Shown piece after piece: positions 1 to 6,030 of a stretch of DNA of 6,030 nt. Every line of letters starts with the position of its first letter. Position 1 is the first letter of the stretch. Made by a program: the position numbers and the translations under genes. Under the pieces are notes generated by a model. It made no database searches and was not told the origin of the DNA. It saw only the letters and a program-made list of their open reading frames with translations. Source of the DNA: Deltaproteobacteria bacterium (lineage in GTDB: Bacteria; Desulfobacterota; DSM-4660; Desulfatiglandales; Desulfatiglandaceae); assembly GCA_019307165.1 (NCBI GenBank), contig JAFDKD010000210.1, positions 1-6,030 on the forward strand, written 5' to 3'.

Positions 1-853
1 AGGTTCCGCAACCACAACAGTTCTTTTCATCAATTCTTATTGTTCCCCACGGAAGCTCTTGCTGGTATGTTATAAGAGTGTCATTTTTTCCGCCTTTTTC
101 CTTGAGAAGTTTCCGGAGGAATTCCCTCCTGGGTGAAGGCCGAATACCCTCTTTACTTTCGGACTTTCCGATCAGTTTCTCCCCAATAGCTTTTTGCCTA
201 TGGTACACGAAGGATTCGGCTTTATTTTTCACTGTATGAGTAATGCTTGTAAAAATCTCTCTTCTGCTTAGAACAGGGTCTTTTCTTTTCTCTTTCTCCA
301 TTACGCTTATCGAAAAATTGCCTAACCCGATACTCTCCAATACCATCCTGGAGATCCTGACCGAATGGGTGAGCAATGTCTCTCCCGACCGAAAACGGCA
401 CTGAGAACAAATTCCCTTGGTCAATACGGCTGTATCAAAGCCGGAAAGCGCTGCGCCCAGAATGATATTCTCGGTTATTCTCCCCAAACAGGGAAGGAGA
501 AGGGAATTTTCATTCTGCTTTTCTGCCTGGTGGCAGTGAATAAATAACGTTTTCCTTTCACCTGGACGTTGGTCTTTCCCATGAAACGATTGCGCCTGGT
601 TTATAAGGTGCCGGTCGGTAAGAAATCCATTGTGAAATACTTCTGTTGGGCAAACGTTCAGGCAAAGACCGCACTCCGAGCAAGAGCTATTTATAACTGG
701 GCCCGGGTTTAAAGAGATGGCGTTTTCCGGGCAGGTTTCCAAACACCTTTGGCAAGTGCTTTTTCTGTAGCGTACACGCTTGCAAAAGGCGGGTAGTGAG
801 GTAATATTTTGGGCTTCATTCAAAGCTATATTCCAAAAATATCCAGCGGCCAC
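1..853 (-). CDS. multi-cluster 4Fe-4S ferredoxin-like protein (3' end outside window)
   Basis: This frame is open from base 853 to the left window edge: 284 codons without a stop, with the C-terminus missing. The proposed start is GTG at 851-853, six bases after the torD-like stop, with AGGA nine bases upstream. Residues 24-68 look like a two-cluster ferredoxin. The first cysteine set is unusual (C24-x9-C34-x2-C37-x3-C41-P) and the second is canonical (C58, C61, C64, C68-P). Residues 101-158 hold C107, C122 (in LLLPCLGR), C149 and C152 (CSQC), a layout loosely like the MvhD/FlpD-type electron-transfer domain; this likeness is from memory only. A charged Lys/Arg/Glu-rich linker follows (about 185-258). 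A third ferredoxin domain begins at C279, C280 and C282 and is cut by the edge. No signal peptide is visible, so it is probably cytoplasmic. The likely role is electron transfer or maturation linked to the molybdoenzyme. The frame is certain; the function is inferred. Confidence 0.85.
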   Translation of the reverse strand, partial: MAAGYFWNIALNEAQNITSLPAFCKRVRYRKSTCQRCLETCPENAISLNPGPVINSSCSECGLCLNVCPTEVFHNGFLTDRHLINQAQSFHGKDQRPGERKTLFIHCHQAEKQNENSLLLPCLGRITENIILGAALSGFDTAVLTKGICSQCRFRSGETLLTHSVRISRMVLESIGLGNFSISVMEKEKRKDPVLSRREIFTSITHTVKNKAESFVYHRQKAIGEKLIGKSESKEGIRPSPRREFLRKLLKEKGGKNDTLITYQQELPWGTIRIDEKNCCGCGT

Positions 854-859
854 TTGTTT

Positions 860-1720
860 CTATCCTGTTTGAGGTTGCATCGAGGTTTTCTGAGCCCGCA
901 TATGTTTTTCGACAGGGGATTGCGTTAAAAGGCCAGCCGTATCCCACCTGAGAAACTCTTCGGTAATCAAAGCCAGGCCTCGGTAAAGTTCACTTTTTGC
1001 GTTCGCTTGAATCGATTGGCTGAGTTGAGGAAACCAAAGATTCAGGTGTTCCTGGAGAAAACTTAGCTGGAGTTTACGATATAGGGTGAACTCCGTATTT
1101 TTTCTTTTTTCTTCATCGTTCATCCCACCCCCTTCTTCGTTTTGAAGCGCCTCCACCTCCCTTTCACACAAGAAATTCATAAAGGAGAGCTCCACTCCGA
1201 TGTGGGTAGGCAATTCCTTGTTTTCCCGGTCCATTTCCGCGCCGGCGCCCCGGTATATTCTTCTCACCGCAATGGCCCGTTCCCCCATCAAGGGGCCTCG
1301 GTTCTGCTTACCGTCCACTGTCTTTCCCCAGTGAACATCCTCAAATGGGGTTGTGTATCGACCCGTGGGCACCGCAAAAAGGTCCATGTACTCCTGTTTG
1401 AGAGACGCAAGTCTTTTACCGGAATCAGCGATAGTAACGGTAGCGGCAAATTCCTTTAGATCCGCAACCGCTACTTCGCCAAATAATGAGGAGACTTCGT
1501 CAAGAAACTCCATATCCGCTATGTGCCGTACGAGATCCTTCGTTGGCGGTCGTAGGTAAACAGTTGAAAGGAAACGATACATATTTCCCCGCGACTCCGC
1601 CTCTTGTGGAAAGAGAACGCCTTTTTTTAAGCCCGCAGCCTTTCTCCCGGCGGATGGAATCACTTGACTTTTTGAAACACATTTCTTTGCCTGTTCACGC
1701 ATCCCTGTAAGATTCTCCAT
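860..1720 (-). CDS. TorD/DmsD-family molybdoenzyme maturation chaperone
   Basis: This is a cytoplasmic chaperone that, by family knowledge, binds the apo catalytic subunit or its Tat signal and holds it until the molybdenum cofactor is inserted. From the ATG at 1718-1720 it has 286 residues. The TorD-like helical domain starts near residue 41 (AESRGNMYRFLSTVYLRPP). It contains a Tyr/Phe/Pro-rich stretch (EYMDLFAVPTGRYTTPFEDV, about 110-129), the family hallmark ELPTHIGVELSFM (169-181) and FLQEHLNLWFPQL (221-233). A Gly/Glu-rich loop (about 194-207) interrupts the helices. The frame stays open upstream to a TTG at 1768, which would overlap the FeS subunit gene by 14 bases. The ATG at 1720 is preferred because it has AGGA nine bases upstream and leaves a 34-base gap. 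A later ATG at 1702 is also possible. About 40 basic, unassigned residues precede the domain. It lies directly after the two enzyme subunits, which are probably its clients. Confidence 0.9.
   Translation of the reverse strand: MENLTGMREQAKKCVSKSQVIPSAGRKAAGLKKGVLFPQEAESRGNMYRFLSTVYLRPPTKDLVRHIADMEFLDEVSSLFGEVAVADLKEFAATVTIADSGKRLASLKQEYMDLFAVPTGRYTTPFEDVHWGKTVDGKQNRGPLMGERAIAVRRIYRGAGAEMDRENKELPTHIGVELSFMNFLCEREVEALQNEEGGGMNDEEKRKNTEFTLYRKLQLSFLQEHLNLWFPQLSQSIQANAKSELYRGLALITEEFLRWDTAGLLTQSPVEKHMRAQKTSMQPQTG
863..866 (-). promoter_or_regulatory. ribosome binding site for the ferredoxin-like gene
   Basis: AGGA on the minus strand lies nine bases before the GTG at 851-853 and sits within the last codons of the TorD-like gene, whose stop is at 860-862. 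It supports the GTG over the later TTG codon and suggests translational coupling with the chaperone gene. Confidence 0.5.
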
Positions 1721-1729
1721 TGGAACTAA

Positions 1730-1733
1730 TCCT
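1730..1733 (-). promoter_or_regulatory. ribosome binding site deciding the TorD-like start
   Basis: AGGA on the minus strand is nine bases before the ATG at 1718-1720. It lies just downstream of the FeS subunit stop (1755-1757) and favours this ATG over the upstream TTG at 1766-1768. A second purine-rich stretch (AAGGT, 1737-1741) is slightly too far upstream. Confidence 0.45.
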
Positions 1734-1754
1734 ATTACCTTCAATCCTTGTTTT

Positions 1755-2360
1755 TCAGCCGGTCTCAAATTTTACTGAGGGCACGGTGAGCGATGAGTTT
1801 GCAAAACCATCCGGCGCGTTCATCCCCGACTGGTTGAAATTAAAATTATCTACCTGATGCAAAGCATTTCCCACGCAGGTGGTGACACAGGCCGGGAGAA
1901 ATCCCGCTTCCAGACGGTGGAGGCAAAACGTGCACTTCTCCACCTTTTCAGTGGACGAGTTGAACTGCGGCGCCCCGTAAGGGCACGATTGAATGCAGTT
2001 CTTACAGCCGATGCAAACATCCTGGTTAATCAGCACGATCCCGTCTGTTGCTCGCTTAAAAATCGCGTTGTTTTCGTCGGAGGGGTTGTTTACATCCGAC
2101 ACCGGGCAGGACGCCAGACACGCAGGTTTCTGGCAGTGATTGCAGGCGCTGGTAACAAAGGTCAGGACCGGATTGGGATAGGCCCCTCCCTCTTTCTTTA
2201 CCACCCAGCGGTAGCTCACGTGATCCGGAAGGACTCCCCCGTTTTTAAACGGCATGGGTGAGCTCAAGGGCCGGGTATTGTTCTCTGACTTGCAGGCGAT
2301 GGTGCAGGTATCACACCCGATGCATTTATCCAAATCAATCAACCAACCTTTTTGTGGCAT
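1755..2360 (-). CDS. four-cluster 4Fe-4S electron-transfer subunit (DmsB/PsrB/TtrB type)
   Basis: This is the beta subunit of the molybdoenzyme and would wire electrons between an external donor or acceptor and the catalytic subunit. It has 201 residues with exactly sixteen cysteines in four groups: C13/C16/C19/C23, C73/C76/C81/C85, C116/C119/C122/C126 and C143/C146/C158/C162. This is the pattern of two paired ferredoxin-like domains that bind four [4Fe-4S] clusters in the DMSO reductase B family. It lacks a signal peptide or membrane segment, so it probably crosses the membrane folded with the Tat-bearing alpha subunit. Its ATG follows the alpha stop by 22 bases and has a strong AGGGAGGT. 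Two oddities: after C85-P the usual short TGAI-like turn is replaced by about a dozen polar residues (VSDVNNPSDENN) before AIFKR, and after C162 the common proline is valine (CVTTCVGNA). The 39-residue tail is Asn/Ser-rich. Class assignment is firm; the electron partner is unknown. Confidence 0.95.
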   Translation of the reverse strand: MPQKGWLIDLDKCIGCDTCTIACKSENNTRPLSSPMPFKNGGVLPDHVSYRWVVKKEGGAYPNPVLTFVTSACNHCQKPACLASCPVSDVNNPSDENNAIFKRATDGIVLINQDVCIGCKNCIQSCPYGAPQFNSSTEKVEKCTFCLHRLEAGFLPACVTTCVGNALHQVDNFNFNQSGMNAPDGFANSSLTVPSVKFETG

Positions 2361-2367
2361 CTTGGTT

Positions 2368-2375
2368 ACCTCCCT
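2368..2375 (-). promoter_or_regulatory. ribosome binding site of the FeS subunit
   Basis: AGGGAGGT on the minus strand lies seven bases before the ATG at 2358-2360, inside the 22-base gap after the catalytic subunit stop. Confidence 0.8.
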
Positions 2376-2382
2376 TTATAGG

Positions 2383-5300
2383 TTACAATTTTTTTACCTT
2401 AACCCAGGTATCAAAAAACGAACAGCTCCCGCCGATCGGCTCTTGAAGACTTACGTTGGGATACTGTTTGTCGGTCCTCATTATAGGGTTGGGCATGATT
2501 CCCGCCCCCCGGCTGGAATCGTGTGGCATAGCTACGCCATTTATTACTATTGACCGGGAATGTTGTTCCCAGTGGCCGTAATGGTGAGAGATGGCTACCA
2601 CACCCGGCTTTAGTCCCTGGGTGACCTTTGCCCTTCCCACAATCCCTTCGGGGTTTGAGGCGGAGGCTACCCTCACCCGATCTCCGGTCTCCACTCGCAG
2701 GGCAGCTGCGTCGGCTGCGCTCATCTCTACCGGATTCTCGGGGATTACGAGCATAAGCCAGGGGTTCACATTTGTTCTAGCCTGCCCATGGTGGACCGTT
2801 TTGTAGGTGATGAGCCTATAAGGATAATCATTGCCGTCACTCACCGCGGTTCCGTCAGAGTGAGCCTGCGTTTTATAGTGCGGCACGCCCGAATAGTACT
2901 GGCCGGTCACCGAATCCCTGGTCCGGGCAACCGGGTCAATAAAGGTGCGGATGATGTTGCCGTACTTGTAGGACAGGTACGCTCCGTCGTACTCGTTGGT
3001 CGGATCATCAAAGACCCCGCCTTTAGAGAGAACCTCTTGGATGGCAAGGCCGGGGTGGTCGCCTTGAGCGCTTTCGACGATATTCTGGAGCTGGGCCTTG
3101 GCCCAGTCCCAGCTGTTATGAAGGTCTCCCACCCGGTTTCCGTCACTGTCTAAGAGCGCACGGCCACCCACGCCGGGAAGGTTGAGCGCCTTAGCCAAGC
3201 CGATCTGGATATCCAAAACCGCCTTGGTGTCGGGTAATGCGGGCGTATAGTCGTTTGTGGCATCGAGCGGGATGGTGTTTCCCACCCCCCCGTTGGCCGG
3301 GCTGACCCCGATCGCTTTCCCGTCAAATGCGCCCACTACCGGCCGCTGGAAAGCGGTTCCTTTATTTACCCTCCAGGGGACCCCGGGGACTGCGAATTTC
3401 TCTAAGTAGACGGTATCCGGGAGAACGTAATCAGCCCAGGCAGCAACCTCCCCGATCACCGGGCTGATGGAAACAAGAAGGGGCAGCTTGCTTTCATCGG
3501 CTACGGTTTCCTCCCAGACCTTGCGCAAGGCGGGGGTAGAATAAGGCCAGGCATTCCAGTAGGTAATCAGCACCTTCATCCCGTAAGGATATTCATTCTG
3601 GATGCTGGGGATTACCTCCTGGTAATTGCCATGGGTCCCGAAGGGAAACCAGGGGCGCGCAGCCGGGTATCCCGTGAACAGGCTTCCAGCCTCGCTCCCA
3701 TTATAAAACGTTTTCGCCCGGTCGATTCGTATCCCCTCATGGCCCGGATCTCCGGCGACTTTGCTCAGGCTCACCACGCCGGATTTATGGCCCCATCCTC
3801 CCCCGCCGGCAGTGCAACCACCCTGCCAGTCGTAGTTTCCAATCAGGGTATTCAAATGCTGGATGGCCAGCTGGTTATAAAGACCGTTAGTGTGTTTAAC
3901 CGGGCCCCGGTAGGTCATGGCCACCGCTTTTTTGCCGTGGCTGACAAATTCATCGGCCAAAGCTTCCATGGTGCTCACGGAGACCCCACAGATGGAAGCA
4001 TACTGACCGCGGCTCATGGAAAAAGCCGATTCCCGTAAGAGGGTGAACGCCGATTTCGCTTCGACAGCAACCCCGCCTATGGTCAGGGTTTCGATAACTT
4101 CTAAATCTCCGTGGGAGACTTCGTTATGCCCTTTCAGTCTTCCCCCTGACCACACCACGTAATCATCGTCCAGGACAGTTGCTCCAATGGCAATGCCAGC
4201 CTCCCGGGCGGTGATGTAGCGCTGGAATTGCATCCCGACACTATCGGTAAAGGTCCCCACCAGATACGTGGCATCGGTCCAGGTAGGCTCACCATCGGCA
4301 TCAGCCGCCGCCTTATTGGTATTTTCCAGATACTGGGTATCATGGGCCCCGTTCTCTATGATCCGGCTCATCATACCCATGGCCAGGGCAGCATCCGCAC
4401 CCGGGGTGATTGGCGCCCACTGGTGGGCCTGGGCTGCCGTCTTGTTGAACCGGGGGTCTACCACCACATATGTTCCCCCGTTCCTTTTAAACTGCATCAG
4501 GTTCCGGGCCATGCCGACCATAGGAAAGTCCGCCTCCAGGGGATTGGCGCCGAAGAAGATGATGTATTCGGCCCCCAGGATGTCCGGCTGCCAGCCAATG
4601 CTTCTTCCCGCCCCCATGCTGTTCTTGCTTCCCCCCGGGTCCCAGGTGATCAACTCGTTAGCCACGTGTCGAGAAACCTCACAGATTGAGGTGTGGCTGA
4701 GGCCGTAATTGGCGGTACCCCAGGCGTGCTTCCAGATCCGCTCGCTCATCTCCTTTTCCACGCTCCGGCCGGGGGCAAAGCCAAGGAGGTTCTTTTTTTT
4801 GCCCAGTTCCGGCCTGGACGGATCTATGTCATCATTTCTTTCGCTCGGGGGAATCAACTGATTAATTTTAGTCGCTATCTCAGAAAAAGCCTGCTCCCAG
4901 CTGATCGTCTCCCACTGTCCGGAGTTTCGGGGGCCCACTCTTTTCAGGGGATGCTGAATCCGGAATGGATCATAAACCGTCTGAACTCCGGACTGTCCTT
5001 TCAGACACATCCGGCCTAATTCTGTTACCGCACCTCCCGGCGGCGTATCATAATACAACCTATCCGGCTGGTTAGTTTCATCGACATCACGATTATTGGG
5101 ATGATAAGGGTTTCCATCAAGCTTTACCAGTACCCCTTCTTTTACCTTGGCCCGCACCCCGCAACGCGAGTGGCACATCTGGCAGACGCTGTAAATGATG
5201 TCATCGGCGGTTTCCACTGTGTCCGGCAAATTTTCTCCGGTGACAACCAATGGATCTGCAGCCGCTTTTGATTTCGTGAAGACCTTGCTCGCCATGGCCG

Positions 5301-5385
5301 CCGAAGCCAGCGTCCCGCTCACTTTCATGAAGGTACGGCGGTTTACGGGAGGGTTGAACCAATTTTGTTCTTTTTCGTTATTCAT
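2383..5385 (-). CDS. Tat-exported molybdopterin oxidoreductase catalytic subunit (tetrathionate/arsenate/selenate reductase-like)
   Basis: This is the alpha subunit of a DMSO-reductase-superfamily enzyme that would bind Mo- (or W-) bis-pyranopterin guanine dinucleotide and catalyse an oxo-transfer or S-S-type reduction outside the cytoplasmic membrane. It has 1000 residues, near the usual TtrA size. A twin-arginine signal (NRRTFMK, residues 15-21) is followed by a weakly hydrophobic Ala-rich stretch and a likely AAA cleavage site near 43. The [4Fe-4S] ligands are C68, C71, C75 and C127; K129 follows as the usual relay lysine. C235 (HTSICEVSRH) is the likely molybdenum ligand. FFGANPLEADFP (277-288) and VVVDPRFNKTA (307-317) mark the cofactor-binding core, and ADYVLPDTVYLEKF (651-664) is a superfamily hallmark. 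The C-terminal cofactor-binding domain runs from about 853 to 980. GNPYHP (91-96) and PLKRVGPR (146-153) resemble the Ttr/Arr/Srd branch. The 51-residue spacing before C127 is long. The ATG at 5383-5385 has a near-perfect ribosome binding site. Substrate and reaction direction are undetermined. Confidence 0.95.
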   Translation of the reverse strand: MNNEKEQNWFNPPVNRRTFMKVSGTLASAAMASKVFTKSKAAADPLVVTGENLPDTVETADDIIYSVCQMCHSRCGVRAKVKEGVLVKLDGNPYHPNNRDVDETNQPDRLYYDTPPGGAVTELGRMCLKGQSGVQTVYDPFRIQHPLKRVGPRNSGQWETISWEQAFSEIATKINQLIPPSERNDDIDPSRPELGKKKNLLGFAPGRSVEKEMSERIWKHAWGTANYGLSHTSICEVSRHVANELITWDPGGSKNSMGAGRSIGWQPDILGAEYIIFFGANPLEADFPMVGMARNLMQFKRNGGTYVVVDPRFNKTAAQAHQWAPITPGADAALAMGMMSRIIENGAHDTQYLENTNKAAADADGEPTWTDATYLVGTFTDSVGMQFQRYITAREAGIAIGATVLDDDYVVWSGGRLKGHNEVSHGDLEVIETLTIGGVAVEAKSAFTLLRESAFSMSRGQYASICGVSVSTMEALADEFVSHGKKAVAMTYRGPVKHTNGLYNQLAIQHLNTLIGNYDWQGGCTAGGGGWGHKSGVVSLSKVAGDPGHEGIRIDRAKTFYNGSEAGSLFTGYPAARPWFPFGTHGNYQEVIPSIQNEYPYGMKVLITYWNAWPYSTPALRKVWEETVADESKLPLLVSISPVIGEVAAWADYVLPDTVYLEKFAVPGVPWRVNKGTAFQRPVVGAFDGKAIGVSPANGGVGNTIPLDATNDYTPALPDTKAVLDIQIGLAKALNLPGVGGRALLDSDGNRVGDLHNSWDWAKAQLQNIVESAQGDHPGLAIQEVLSKGGVFDDPTNEYDGAYLSYKYGNIIRTFIDPVARTRDSVTGQYYSGVPHYKTQAHSDGTAVSDGNDYPYRLITYKTVHHGQARTNVNPWLMLVIPENPVEMSAADAAALRVETGDRVRVASASNPEGIVGRAKVTQGLKPGVVAISHHYGHWEQHSRSIVINGVAMPHDSSRGAGIMPNPIMRTDKQYPNVSLQEPIGGSCSFFDTWVKVKKL
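5257..5385 (-). other. twin-arginine signal peptide coding segment
   Basis: It encodes residues 1-43 of the catalytic subunit: a polar n-region, NRRTFMKVSG, an Ala/Ser/Met-rich h-region of moderate hydrophobicity, then basic residues and AAA before Asp44. Residues -3 and -1 are alanine, fitting signal peptidase I. The presence of a TorD-type gene in the cluster agrees with folded, cofactor-loaded export. Confidence 0.85.
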
Positions 5386-5393
5386 ATTAATTG

Positions 5394-5401
5394 ACCTCCT
5401 T
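5394..5401 (-). promoter_or_regulatory. strong ribosome binding site of the catalytic subunit
   Basis: AAGGAGGT on the minus strand lies eight bases before the ATG at 5383-5385, close to an ideal Shine-Dalgarno sequence. It is in the 46-base gap after the cytochrome stop; the rest of that gap shows no hairpin or obvious promoter. Confidence 0.85.
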
Positions 5402-5431
5402 GTCTACTATTATCATTTCTTCCCACTCTGC

Positions 5432-6030
5432 TTACGGTGCGAGTGCAGCTGCGATAGCCTCGATTTCTTCCGGCGAGAGGACATCAAGGGGTCCCATCCC
5501 CCCTTTATTTTCGTCTATTTTTTTCTGAATATCTCTTGCCGATTCACCTCTCACTTGAGAGTCTTCCAGGTCCCTATGACAAGCTGCACAGGTTAGGTCG
5601 TAGAGTAGCGGCCCATCAGGATCGGTCGGCGATAGCCCGGTCTCGTAAAACTGCGTTGCCGGGCCGGAAGGTCCGTGACACAAGGTGCAAACAGTGACAT
5701 CAACATCTCTCCTTAAGTTCCCTTTCGACTTCTCTTCCGGCTGCGTCCCTTGTGTTAAATCAACGGTACGGTGGCACCAACGACACTGTTTGTCGTCCCC
5801 CGGTTTCCCCGGCGCAAAGTCAAACATCGCCACATGGGCGGTGGGTATGGAGGGATCGAAACTCTCCGCGGTATGGACATCCGCATGGCATTCGCTACAA
5901 TGTTTGTTGTACTGGCGAGAGCTGCTATCATGTAAAGCAAAGAAATTCTCAGATAATATATCTGGACAGTTCACCGCATCAGGATCTGCCGAGTCTATTA
6001 GACCATCGCAGTCGTTATCGATACCATCTG
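5432..6030 (-). CDS. tetraheme c-type cytochrome with MopE-like acidic motif (5' end outside window)
   Basis: The frame is open from the right window edge to TAA at 5432-5434; 198 residues are visible and the N-terminus, including any signal peptide, is missing. A GTG at 5972-5974 is an internal codon rather than a convincing start, since coherent protein sequence continues upstream of it. Counting from that GTG, covalent heme motifs are CSECH (26-30), CRWCH (64-68), CTLCH (96-100) and CAACH (129-133). H34 and H47 are possible distal ligands for the first hemes. The last motif is followed by a class I cytochrome c-like tail with GGM (M160, likely sixth ligand) and LSPEEIEAIAAALAP, as in monoheme cytochrome c domains. 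It would be exported and could pass electrons to or from the molybdoenzyme 46 bases downstream. The visible N-terminal part carries the acidic motif listed separately. The heme count is direct; redox role and partner are inferred. Confidence 0.9.
   Translation of the reverse strand, partial: DGIDNDCDGLIDSADPDAVNCPDILSENFFALHDSSSRQYNKHCSECHADVHTAESFDPSIPTAHVAMFDFAPGKPGDDKQCRWCHRTVDLTQGTQPEEKSKGNLRRDVDVTVCTLCHGPSGPATQFYETGLSPTDPDGPLLYDLTCAACHRDLEDSQVRGESARDIQKKIDENKGGMGPLDVLSPEEIEAIAAALAP
5993..6028 (-). other. DGxDNDCDG acidic metal-binding motif within the cytochrome gene
   Basis: The codons give DGIDNDCDGLID, followed by SADPDA. This matches the repeat type found in MopE-related and other bacterial surface proteins, with Asp/Asn spacing like a calcium-binding EF-hand loop. 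Only one copy is visible; more may lie beyond the edge. It shows that the protein extends upstream of the in-frame GTG at 5974. Which metal it binds, if any, cannot be told. Confidence 0.7.

Noticed and set aside
115..131. Palindrome-like GGAGG-AATTC-CCTCC stretch containing an SD-like AGGAGG
   Set aside because: It lies within codons for RREFL, has no start codon at suitable spacing and no T-run, so it is neither a terminator nor an internal start.
100..268. Twin-arginine motifs as Tat export signals of the ferredoxin-like protein
   Set aside because: They are about 200 and 240 residues into the protein and are not followed by a hydrophobic segment.
222..410. Minus-strand open frame of 62 codons with a shifted reading frame
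   Set aside because: It lies within the longer ferredoxin-like frame, has biased basic composition and no domain; the longer frame has cysteine motifs and a coupled start.
365..547. Plus-strand open frame of 60 codons
   Set aside because: It is the exact antisense of the codon frame of the ferredoxin-like gene, has no recognisable domain and lacks a convincing ribosome binding site.
1142..1710. Several plus-strand open frames opposite the TorD-like gene
   Set aside because: They are shadows of a gene with clear TorD motifs; their translations show no recognisable family.
1766..1768. TTG as the start of the TorD-like gene
   Set aside because: It overlaps the beta gene and has no good ribosome binding site; the ATG at 1720 has AGGA at nine bases.
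5972..5974. GTG as the start of the cytochrome
   Set aside because: The frame continues upstream with a meaningful acidic motif to the window edge, no Shine-Dalgarno sequence precedes the GTG, and a start there would leave an exported cytochrome without a signal peptide.

Overview
The window holds one tightly packed minus-strand gene cluster for a predicted exported molybdenum respiratory enzyme. It reads right to left and is cut by both window edges. In transcription order the genes are: (1) a c-type cytochrome with four CXXCH heme motifs, preceded by an acidic metal-binding motif of the MopE/EF-hand type, with its 5' end beyond base 6030; (2) a 1000-residue catalytic subunit of the DMSO reductase superfamily, with a twin-arginine signal, an N-terminal [4Fe-4S] cysteine set and a candidate cysteine ligand for molybdenum; (3) a 201-residue electron-transfer subunit with sixteen cysteines arranged for four [4Fe-4S] clusters; (4) a TorD-family maturation chaperone; (5) a multi-cluster ferredoxin-like protein whose 3' end lies beyond base 1.

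The gaps are 46, 22, 34 and 6 bases if the preferred starts are right. Each of the four visible starts has a Shine-Dalgarno-like sequence, and I see no terminator-like hairpin between genes, so one transcript is likely. The promoter must lie beyond the right edge.

Inferred electron path: the cytochrome and/or the four-cluster subunit exchange electrons with the Mo-bis-pyranopterin site of the catalytic subunit outside the cytoplasmic membrane. The catalytic subunit carries the Tat signal and probably takes the signal-less FeS subunit along with it. TorD would guard cofactor loading and export. The last gene is probably a cytoplasmic iron-sulfur protein. Sequence style around the first cluster (GNPYHP, PLKRVGPR, ISWEQA) points to the tetrathionate/arsenate/selenate reductase side of the superfamily, but the substrate cannot be read from the sequence. 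No NrfD- or TtrC-type membrane anchor is seen in the window; the neighbouring cytochrome may take that role, or an anchor may lie outside.

The organism is an anaerobic or facultatively respiring bacterium with strong AGGAGG-type ribosome binding sites and medium G+C. Multiheme cytochromes with DGxDNDCDG motifs occur in several anaerobic lineages, so I do not assign a phylum. No RNA genes, mobile elements, CRISPR arrays or long repeats were seen, and no stretch over 50 bases lies outside a gene.
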